Shown: piece after piece, positions 1-5,377 of the stretch
Layout: the number at the start of each line of letters is the position of its first letter
How positions within the stretch are numbered: position 1 is the first letter of the stretch
Assembly (NCBI GenBank): GCA_002405475.1
Contig: DHLX01000020.1
Location: forward strand, 1-10,835
DNA from: Burkholderiales bacterium UBA4657
Lineage (GTDB): Bacteria; Pseudomonadota; Gammaproteobacteria; Burkholderiales; Burkholderiaceae_E
Length of the DNA: 10,835 nucleotides
Direction of reading: 5' to 3'
Program-made: the position numbers and the translations under genes
Notes under the pieces: generated by a model
What the model saw: only the letters and a program-made list of their open reading frames with translations
Told to the model about the DNA's origin: nothing
Databases searched by the model: none

Positions 1-495
1 CAATAGTCCCGCCGCGAAGCCTGCCTGTCGCAGTCGTGTCGGTGCCAGGGTGCGCATGGCGACCAAAATGGCAGCCAAGGCCGGAAGCGAAACCAGCATC
101 AGTGTCCATGGGCAAAGCCACCAGGATTGTCCCAACAGTGCCGACCAGCGTTTGTGTTCAGGTGTCAGGAGCCAGAAGATTGCACCAGCCAGTAACATGA
201 GCATCACGACAACGGTGACGATGATTTGAGCTGTCTTCGTGGCGGAAACAGGGCGTGACAGTCGTACTGCCAGGCTTGCAGCTCCGACCAGTAGCAGTGC
301 CGCATAGATGAGTTTGATCCATGGGATTGGTGTATAAAAGACAGCAGTCGGCAACGGCCCGTTAATGAGCAAGGCCAGAACGCTGCTGGCCAGAAGTCCA
401 AACCCGGCCGTTGCCGCCAGACGACGTCGTGCCGGGAAAGAGGGCGCTGGCCCGGCCTGCGTGGCCAGCATGTCGATGAGTGTATCGGTCTTCAT
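1..495 (-). CDS. nrsF: NrsF-type membrane anti-sigma factor (DUF1109), C-terminus cut by window edge
   Basis: Reading the minus strand from the ATG at 495 gives 165 codons with no stop to base 1, so the C-terminus lies outside the window. The N-terminus (MKTDTLIDMLA) matches the usual start of DUF1109 proteins. It is followed by hydrophobic segments at about residues 27-45, 58-75, 86-104 and 127-147, consistent with the first four of the roughly six helices expected in this family of about 210 residues. The family member NrsF of Caulobacter holds SigF inactive at the inner membrane and releases it under metal stress. Two conserved cysteines, recalled as C131 and C181, are needed there; C128 here, in the WLCPW motif, is the likely match for the first, and the second would lie beyond the edge. 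The ATG overlaps the sigma-factor stop by four bases, so the two are probably translationally coupled. Family assignment is confident; the signal sensed is inferred. Confidence 0.88.
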   Translation of the reverse strand, partial: MKTDTLIDMLATQAGPAPSFPARRRLAATAGFGLLASSVLALLINGPLPTAVFYTPIPWIKLIYAALLLVGAASLAVRLSRPVSATKTAQIIVTVVVMLMLLAGAIFWLLTPEHKRWSALLGQSWWLCPWTLMLVSLPALAAILVAMRTLAPTRLRQAGFAAGLL

Positions 496-1058
496 GTCAA
501 TTCGCTCCGAACAAGTGTCGCCAGACGTTTTAGCCCGCGATGAACCTGGACTTTGATGGCGGACTCGGAAATTCCGCTGCGGGCAGAGGCTTGTGCCACA
601 CTGAGCCCTTCCAGTTTGGTCAACTCGATTGCCATACGCTGTGCCTGCGGCAATTTTTCAAGCAGCTTGTACAGGTCGACGTTGGCCAATGTCTCGCCTG
701 ATTCCTCTGCCATCAGGTATTCTTCCAGCCCATCCATTGGCTCATGCAGGGTTTCACGCCGGCCACGGCGGCGATGCAGGTCCATGAGTTTGTGGTGCGC
801 AATACCGAACACCCAGGCACTGACGCCCTGAGCCGGGTCATAGCTGTCGCGGTGCAAATGCAGTGCCAGCAAAGTTTCTTGCACAAGATCCTCGACTTCG
901 TCCGGCAGGTTAATCAGACGGCGACGAAAATAAGCCCGCAATCGCCCGGCAATCGATAGAAGCGCCTGGCGGTAGGCCTGCTCGTCTCCAGACTGGGCGC
1001 GCAACCAGAGTGGCTTCAGGCCGGACTCGAAGTCAGTGGCTGGGGCGTCATTTTTCAT
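492..1058 (-). CDS. sigF: ECF RNA polymerase sigma factor, SigF-like
   Basis: This 188-residue protein has the two-domain layout of ECF sigma factors. Region 2 lies at about residues 28-100 and includes the core-binding DLVQETLLALH stretch (57-67) and a WVFGIAHHKLMD segment (82-93). After a linker, region 4 at about 130-185 carries a helix-turn-helix (SVAQASARSGISESAIKVQV, 153-172) that would read the -35 box. It has no membrane segment. It directs RNA polymerase to a small regulon and is presumably held by the NrsF protein encoded immediately downstream. A SigF-type promoter lies directly upstream, implying autoregulation. The start is uncertain. The ATG at 1058 has no visible SD and abuts the -10 element, so a transcript from that promoter would begin inside the reading frame. 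No other in-frame ATG or GTG occurs before residue 92; only CTG (codon 14) or TTG (codon 19) could replace it. Confidence 0.9.
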   Translation of the reverse strand: MKNDAPATDFESGLKPLWLRAQSGDEQAYRQALLSIAGRLRAYFRRRLINLPDEVEDLVQETLLALHLHRDSYDPAQGVSAWVFGIAHHKLMDLHRRRGRRETLHEPMDGLEEYLMAEESGETLANVDLYKLLEKLPQAQRMAIELTKLEGLSVAQASARSGISESAIKVQVHRGLKRLATLVRSELT

Positions 1059-1084
1059 TTCGTCGGCGCGGCTCGTTTGGTTAC
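1059..1084 (-). promoter_or_regulatory. SigF-type promoter for the sigma/anti-sigma operon
   Basis: On the minus strand GTAACC occupies 1084-1079 and CGAA occupies 1062-1059, with exactly 16 bases between. This equals the published Caulobacter SigF consensus GTAACC-N16-CGAA as I recall it. The CGAA directly touches the annotated ATG of the sigma gene, so either the true translation start is further in or another promoter supplies the full-length message. Confidence 0.75.
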
Positions 1085-1141
1085 AAGGGTTTGCAGGCGT
1101 AGTACATTAACCGGTGATTTTTTCTATTATTGCGCCGGATT

Positions 1142-1167
1142 GTAACCTTTGCTTGAAGTTGCGCGAA
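1142..1167 (+). promoter_or_regulatory. SigF-type promoter for the bufferin operon
   Basis: GTAACC at 1142-1147 and CGAA at 1164-1167 are separated by exactly 16 bases, the same architecture as the opposing element at 1059-1084. Transcription should begin near 1173, giving a leader of about 70 bases before the bufA start at 1241. The two -35 boxes share the octamer TTGTAACC and point away from each other, so one sigma factor can fire both operons. Confidence 0.8.
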
Positions 1168-1227
1168 TAGGATGAGTGGCTGGAGTTGGTATTTGCCACA
1201 ACGACCGACTTTTTTATTTCCATTTCT

Positions 1228-1233
1228 AGAGGA
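1228..1233 (+). promoter_or_regulatory. Ribosome binding site of bufA
   Basis: AGAGGA lies seven bases before the ATG at 1241. It decides the start against an in-frame ATG at 1172, which has no SD and would sit at or before the predicted transcription start. Confidence 0.75.
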
Positions 1234-1240
1234 AAATTTC

Positions 1241-1513
1241 ATGGACAAACGTACCGCTCTAAAATCTGCTTTTGCTTCAGTTTTGGCGCTCACCGCTGCC
1301 AGCGTTGCCGTACAACCCGCCTTGGCCCAGAGCGCCAAGGAAAAATGTTTTGGCGTCGCCAAGGCTGGTCAAAATGACTGCGCGAACAAGGCGGGCACAC
1401 ACTCATGCGCTGGTAAGGCTACTGTCGACTTTGATCCTGGCGAGTGGAAATATGTCGCCAAAGGCACCTGCGAACAAATGCAGGCCGATGTCAAAGCCAT
1501 GATGAAAAAATAA
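1241..1513 (+). CDS. bufA: Bufferin precursor peptide, DUF2282 family (BufA-like)
   Basis: This 90-residue preprotein has a classical Sec signal peptide: a basic n-region (MDKR), a hydrophobic core at about 8-25, and a probable cut after ALA at 27-29. The mature part of about 60 residues carries four cysteines, C36, C47, C56 and C77, in the DUF2282 pattern (KCFGVAKAGQNDC, HSCAG, then W69 and GTC). In characterised bufferins this unusually long signal-peptide-bearing RiPP precursor is modified on cysteines to 5-thiooxazoles by a DUF692 enzyme before export, and the product binds copper in the periplasm. The related gig genes of Cupriavidus are gold-induced. It is the first gene of the operon, with its own SigF-type promoter and a strong SD, and is followed after 14 bases by the maturase gene. 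Family assignment is firm; which cysteines are modified here and which metal is bound are inferred. Confidence 0.92.
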   Translation: MDKRTALKSAFASVLALTAASVAVQPALAQSAKEKCFGVAKAGQNDCANKAGTHSCAGKATVDFDPGEWKYVAKGTCEQMQADVKAMMKK

Positions 1514-1527
1514 GTCCTTCCGTTGCT

Positions 1528-2373
1528 ATGACACTTTCCACTTACGCTGTTGGTATTGGTTTGCGCCAGCCGCATTATCGCCAGGTCGTTCAGGCCGAAC
1601 GTGACAGCTTGCAGCCTGTATCGTTTGTGGAAGTGCATAGCGAAAATTTTTTTGGCTGCGGTGGCGCCGCGCTGAAGGTACTGGAACAGGTGCGGCAGCA
1701 GAACGAGTTGAGCCTGCACGGTGTGGGTCTGGGGCTGGGCAATGCCGTCGCTCTCGACACCGGGCATTTGCAGGCGATCAAAAACCTGGTACAGCGCTAC
1801 AAGCCGGCCCTAGTCTCGGAGCATGTGTGCTGGAATGCCACTGCCGAAGCCACCTTTAATGATCTGCTGCCTCTGCCTTATACACAAGAGTCATTGTTGC
1901 ATTTGTGCGCACATATTGATCAGACCCAGGACTTTTTACAGTGCCGCATTCTGATTGAAAACGCCAGCGCCTACCTGCAATTTGCTGATGATGAATATGA
2001 CGAATTCACTTTTATTGCCGAGGCCGTAAAACGCACCGGCTGCGGCATTTTGCTCGATGTGAACAATCTCTATGTCAACGCCAAAAATCTGGGTACATCG
2101 CTATCGTCTGCCCTTGGGACTCTGACGTCACTTCCAGGCGGAACCATCGGCGAAATTCATCTGGCGGGACACTTGAATACCGGGGAAGGCTTGCTAATAG
2201 ATGATCACGGCTCACGCGTCAGCGAACCGGTATGGCAACTTTACCAGCAGACCCTAGCCATGGTAGGGCCTGCCCCCACCCTGATTGAGTGGGATACACA
2301 AATTCCCGCGCTGGAAGTATTGTTGCAGGAGGCAGTGACAGCCCATGGTTTTTTGGAGCCCAGTCATGCCTGA
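1528..2373 (+). CDS. bufB: MNIO (DUF692) multinuclear iron RiPP maturase, BufB-like
   Basis: This 281-residue protein is of normal DUF692 length and preserves the family's sequence blocks in order: EVHSEN (35-40), SLHGVG (62-67), SEHVCW (97-102), LPLPYT (114-119), LIENASAYL (142-150), LLDVNNLYVNA (175-185), HLAGH (211-215), LIDDHG (223-228) and LIEWD (252-256). The His, Glu and Asp residues in these blocks form the multi-iron site of the TIM-barrel fold in studied members, so the enzyme looks catalytically intact. It should use iron and oxygen to rearrange cysteine side chains of the BufA precursor in the cytoplasm. The frame is open further upstream through bufA to 1444. The ATG at 1528 is preferred because MTLSTYAVGIGLR matches the usual N-terminus and lies just after the bufA stop, although its SD is weak, which suggests coupling. 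The 3' end overlaps bufC by eight bases. Confidence 0.94.
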   Translation: MTLSTYAVGIGLRQPHYRQVVQAERDSLQPVSFVEVHSENFFGCGGAALKVLEQVRQQNELSLHGVGLGLGNAVALDTGHLQAIKNLVQRYKPALVSEHVCWNATAEATFNDLLPLPYTQESLLHLCAHIDQTQDFLQCRILIENASAYLQFADDEYDEFTFIAEAVKRTGCGILLDVNNLYVNAKNLGTSLSSALGTLTSLPGGTIGEIHLAGHLNTGEGLLIDDHGSRVSEPVWQLYQQTLAMVGPAPTLIEWDTQIPALEVLLQEAVTAHGFLEPSHA

Positions 2374-3001
2374 TCTGGCGCAAGTCCAAACCAGTTTTGG
2401 ACAGGCTCTGCTCAAAATGGAAGCGGCAGCAGACGTCATTCCCCATTTGCGTGGCGACAGCGCTATAGTTGAACGTCGTCTGGCCTTATACCGTGGCAAT
2501 ATGGTGGCGCACTGGACACAAACTTTAGCCGCCCATTACCCGGTGTTAGAAAAATTTTGGGGTGAGGAATTTTTTGCTGCTCTGGCACGTGCCTATGGTC
2601 GGGCTTTTCCTTCTCGGCATGGCGACCTGGCCTGTTTTGGCGCACAGTTACCGCTCTTCCTACGGGATTTCGAGCCTGCTCGTGAATTCCCCATGGCTCC
2701 CGACCTGGCGCAACTCGAATGGCTGGTTCATCAAGCGGGCCGTGCTCCTAACGCCGAAAGCCTGAAAACAGGACAAAGTCTGCTCCATCTCCCCGGTACC
2801 GCAGTACTGTCTTCGCTATGGCCTGTGGCCAGCGTCTGGAATATGCACCAGGAACCCGAGGCTCCCGACTGGAATAATCTGTCATGGCAAGCTGAGGGAG
2901 CTCTGGTATTCCGTGAAACCTGGACAGTGAAGGTAGTGCCTATGGCTTATGAAGAAGCCCTGGCTTTGTCAGAACATCTTGCCGCAGGAGTGGGTATATG
3001 A
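2366..3001 (+). CDS. bufC: MNIO partner protein, DUF2063 family (BufC-like)
   Basis: This 211-residue soluble protein has a DUF2063 N-terminal domain. It shows the early FGQAL stretch, the ERRLALYRGNM block (about residues 34-44) and a helical stretch ending YPVLEKFWGEEFFAALARAYGR. These are the conserved features of the domain often labelled 'putative DNA-binding'. In characterised DUF692 pathways this partner presents the precursor peptide to the maturase rather than binding DNA. The C-terminal half is less conserved and probably forms the peptide-binding fold. The frame opens at 2345, but the ATG at 2366 is chosen because GGAG lies about eight bases before it and MPDLAQVQTSFGQAL fits the family start. 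The gene overlaps bufB by eight bases and its stop overlaps the next ATG by four, so all three are tightly coupled. Confidence 0.9.
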   Translation: MPDLAQVQTSFGQALLKMEAAADVIPHLRGDSAIVERRLALYRGNMVAHWTQTLAAHYPVLEKFWGEEFFAALARAYGRAFPSRHGDLACFGAQLPLFLRDFEPAREFPMAPDLAQLEWLVHQAGRAPNAESLKTGQSLLHLPGTAVLSSLWPVASVWNMHQEPEAPDWNNLSWQAEGALVFRETWTVKVVPMAYEEALALSEHLAAGVGI

Positions 3002-3432
3002 AAGATCATCTTCAATCGTTATGGCTGTTGTTTGCTCGTTTGTGGATCGCAAAAATTTTCTTTTTGGCCGGATTGACCAAAATTCGTGATTGGGAAGTTA
3101 CCCTGCTTTTGTTTACCGAGGAATATCATGTGCCCCTGCTGCCGCCTGCGCTTGCCGCCTTCATGGGAACAGCGGGGGAACTGGTTTTACCTGTTTTACT
3201 GGTGCTGGGACTGGGCACACGGCTGGCCGCGCTCGGTCTATTCATAGTCAATGCCATCGCCGTCATTTCTTATCCAATGACAGGTGTGGCGCTGGAACTA
3301 CATGGGTATTGGGCCATGTTAATTGCGGCTCTACTGATCTCCGGTGCTGGACACTATTCCCTGGATAACTGGCTGATTCCAGGACTGAAAGTCCGATGGA
3401 AGCCAGCAAATAGCGCGTCGGGATGCCACTAA
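2998..3432 (+). CDS. bufD: DoxX-family membrane protein of the bufferin operon (BufD-like)
   Basis: This 144-residue integral membrane protein has four hydrophobic segments at about residues 7-27, 48-70, 72-92 and 103-122. The first ends in the FLAGLTKIRDW block, and the second carries GTAGELVLPVLLVLGLGTR; both are typical of DoxX/SURF4-type proteins. DoxX proteins are linked to quinone or thiol redox chemistry at the inner membrane, but the role of the bufferin-associated member is unknown. In the gold-induced gig operon the homologous gene occupies the same last position. The ATGA overlap with bufC supports co-translation. The short tail ends in GCH and has no obvious motif. Family confident, function unassigned. 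Confidence 0.88.
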   Translation: MKDHLQSLWLLFARLWIAKIFFLAGLTKIRDWEVTLLLFTEEYHVPLLPPALAAFMGTAGELVLPVLLVLGLGTRLAALGLFIVNAIAVISYPMTGVALELHGYWAMLIAALLISGAGHYSLDNWLIPGLKVRWKPANSASGCH

Positions 3433-4274
3433 TGATGCCACTCACCTTTATGCCTTCCTGTTCGCTCCCCGATTCATCCCGCATGCGGCGCGGCCTCGCC
3501 ATATCGAGGGTACTCGGGCTGCCTGGCCTGATGCTGTCGATTTTCCTGTGTACCCTGCTACCGGCTGCTGCCTCGCAAGGGTCGTCTTCGGTACCGCGGT
3601 CTGAGGTGTCGCGGGTGCAGTGGGTAGGTCGGTTCGACCCCAGCCTGGCACCCTGGCGTGAAGTACGGCTGCAGTCGGTGCCGCGCCATAATACGTTCAG
3701 GTTTGTGGAGTGGGAGGGAGTGAAGGCGGTTGAGGTAAGTTCTGAGGCCAGCATGTCGTTGTTGGCGCGCCCGATTAGTGTGGACTTGAGTCAGACCCCG
3801 GTACTGTGCTGGCGCTGGCGTATTGGCCGTACTCTGAGCCAGGCTGATATGCGTCTGCGTAGTGGTGATGACTATGCTGCAAGGGTATACGTCAGTTTCC
3901 GGCTTCCACCGGCTGCACTCAGCTTTGGTTTACGCACGCAGCTTTCTCTGGCACGCGCCATCTGGGGCCAGGACGTGCCCGATGCGGCGGTTAATTATGT
4001 TTGGGATAACCGCCAACCGGTAGGTACCGTACTGCCGAATGCCTATACCGACCGCACCCAGATGGTGGTTCTGCAAAGTGGTGACAGTAATGCTGGCCGC
4101 TGGGTGTGGGAGCGTGTGGATATACGCCGTGATGTGACACGGCTGTTTGGCGCTGGCGCTGAAGCGGTGCAGTTGGCGATTGCGGCTGATACTGATAATA
4201 CCCAGTCATCAGCGCAGTCGGGTTTTGCCGATTTTCATTTTGTGGCTGCCGATAGGGCTTGTGACGAGCAGTAA
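3432..4274 (+). CDS. Exported DUF3047 protein
   Basis: I recognise this as DUF3047, a domain of unknown function. Family-like blocks are LCWRWR, GDDYAARVYVSF, NYVWDN, DRTQMVVLQSG, WVWERVDIRRDVTRLFG and IAADTDNTQ...SGFADFHF. The strands and aromatic residues suggest a beta-sandwich, carbohydrate-binding-like fold. A hydrophobic run of about 18 residues before LLPAAAS looks like a signal peptide, so the protein should be periplasmic. The start is unclear. ATGs lie at 3423, 3432, 3435 and 3483. The one at 3432 forms a TAATG overlap with the doxX stop and has GGGA about ten bases upstream. The one at 3483 would give the cleanest signal peptide (MRRGLAIS...) but has no SD. The coupling implies it is expressed with the bufferin operon, which is not the standard bufferin gene set. 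Confidence 0.78.
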   Translation: MMPLTFMPSCSLPDSSRMRRGLAISRVLGLPGLMLSIFLCTLLPAAASQGSSSVPRSEVSRVQWVGRFDPSLAPWREVRLQSVPRHNTFRFVEWEGVKAVEVSSEASMSLLARPISVDLSQTPVLCWRWRIGRTLSQADMRLRSGDDYAARVYVSFRLPPAALSFGLRTQLSLARAIWGQDVPDAAVNYVWDNRQPVGTVLPNAYTDRTQMVVLQSGDSNAGRWVWERVDIRRDVTRLFGAGAEAVQLAIAADTDNTQSSAQSGFADFHFVAADRACDEQ

Positions 4275-4357
4275 ATGTGTGAACCCTGAGCATTCTGCTG
4301 TAACCTTGGCCCCGAATGACGAATGATGAATGATCTTACTCACTGAATGAAAGCGCT
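4275..4357 (+). other. Intergenic leader of the arsS operon with heptamer repeats and a GTAACC half-site
   Basis: This is the only gap of any size between plus-strand genes in the right-hand part. It holds GTAACC at 4300-4305, inside a nine-base match (TGTAACCTT) to the bufA -35 region. It also has three tandem GAATGA heptamers starting at 4314, 4321 and 4328, plus a fourth GAATGA at 4345. CGAA occurs 7 and 14 bases after GTAACC, not 16. No terminator hairpin with a T-run and no convincing sigma-70 promoter was found, so read-through from the bufferin operon is possible. Confidence 0.4.
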
Positions 4358-5377
4358 ATGCGACCTACTCTGCCTCTGCTTGTAAAGACCGACTTTCCCG
4401 CGTTAAGGCGCAATGCGTTGGAGACGCTTCAGGTTAACCTGGGCTATAAGTGCAATCAGACCTGTGTGCACTGCCATGTTAATGCCGGACCGAATCGCAC
4501 CGAGATGATGCAGCAAGATACAGTACAGCTGGTCCTGGACGTACTTCGGGCACGCCAGTTCAAGGTGCTGGATCTGACAGGGGGAGCGCCCGAACTCAAT
4601 GTGCATTTTCGATCTTTGGTGGCACAAGCACGTAGTGGTGGTGTGCGCGTTATTGATCGCTGCAACCTGACTATTCTGTCAGAGCCTGGGCAGGAGGGTT
4701 TGGCACAATTTCTTGCCGAGCAGGGGGTGGAAATAACAGCCTCGTTGCCATGTTACTCGCCGGCGAATGTGGATCGCCAGCGCGGTGATGGTGTGTTCGA
4801 GCGTAGTATTGCCGGCTTGCGCACACTGAATGCGCTTGGTTACGGGCAGCAGGGTAGCGGGCTGGTTCTGAACCTGGTCTATAACCCGCAAGGTCCGGTT
4901 TTACCGCCGCCCCAGGGGCCGCTGGAAGCTGACTACAAACGCGAGCTGTGGCAGCACTTTGGCATTTGTTTCAATCATTTGTTTGCCATTACGAACATGC
5001 CCGTGCAGCGTTTCGGCAGCACTTTGCTGAGCAAGGGCAGCTTCGACGCTTATATGCGCCTGCTGAAAGATGCCTACCGCCCTGAAAATCTGCAAACTGT
5101 CATGTGCCGCACGCTACTGAGTGTTGATTGGCAGGGGTATCTGTATGACTGCGATTTCAATCAAATGCTGGGTATGCCGGCCACGCTCGGATCTGCGACC
5201 AGACCGCATTTGCGCGATCTGTTGAGCACCGAGGCACTGGGCACGCCAATTCGGGTAGCAGACCATTGCTATGGTTGCACCGCCGGTCAAGGTAGCAGTT
5301 GTGGCGGGGCGCTAGAGACTACTGCGCCTGTGGCCGCAGGCGTGGCGGTTGTTCCCATGCCCGAGGGTGTGCGCTGA
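4358..5377 (+). CDS. arsS: Radical SAM/Cys-rich protein, ArsS-like (arsenosugar biosynthesis type)
   Basis: The 339-residue protein begins with a radical SAM domain. The iron-sulfur motif CNQTCVHC supplies C32, C36 and C39, and DLTGGAPELN is the SAM-binding GGE-type block. The remaining cysteines (C102, C132, C204, C250, C265, C304, C307, C315) fit the Cys-rich extension and DUF3641 tail, which ends CYGCTAGQGSSCGG and probably holds an auxiliary cluster. Some relatives carry selenocysteine in this tail; here every position reads cysteine. ArsS enzymes add a 5'-deoxyadenosyl group to dimethylarsenite, a step towards arsenosugars. The ATG at 4358 has only a weak GAAAG-like SD. The stop overlaps the next ATG by one base (TGATG). 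The two glycosyltransferases downstream support the pathway assignment, but no ArsM methyltransferase is visible, so the substrate is not proven to be an arsenical. Confidence 0.87.
   Translation: MRPTLPLLVKTDFPALRRNALETLQVNLGYKCNQTCVHCHVNAGPNRTEMMQQDTVQLVLDVLRARQFKVLDLTGGAPELNVHFRSLVAQARSGGVRVIDRCNLTILSEPGQEGLAQFLAEQGVEITASLPCYSPANVDRQRGDGVFERSIAGLRTLNALGYGQQGSGLVLNLVYNPQGPVLPPPQGPLEADYKRELWQHFGICFNHLFAITNMPVQRFGSTLLSKGSFDAYMRLLKDAYRPENLQTVMCRTLLSVDWQGYLYDCDFNQMLGMPATLGSATRPHLRDLLSTEALGTPIRVADHCYGCTAGQGSSCGGALETTAPVAAGVAVVPMPEGVR

Noticed and set aside
1172..1240. In-frame N-terminal extension of the bufferin precursor from the ATG at 1172
   Set aside because: It has no SD, would spoil the signal peptide, and lies at or before the predicted transcription start near 1173; AGAGGA supports 1241.
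1444..1527. Longer DUF692 protein starting at 1444 inside bufA
   Set aside because: The extra 28 residues are the shifted-frame reading of the bufA 3' end; the family N-terminus begins at the ATG at 1528.
2366..3001. DUF2063 protein as a transcription factor
   Set aside because: The 'putative DNA-binding' label is historical; next to DUF2282 and DUF692 genes this domain serves as the maturase partner protein.
3263..3754. Open minus-strand frame across doxX and the DUF3047 gene, and similar long antisense frames over the fusion and FAD genes
   Set aside because: They lie opposite well-supported coding genes, show no family motifs, and have low-complexity or Arg/Ser/His/Pro-rich composition typical of antisense shadows in GC-rich DNA.
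4300..4323. A full SigF promoter upstream of arsS
   Set aside because: GTAACC is present but CGAA follows at 7 and 14 bases instead of 16, so I do not call it as a promoter feature.
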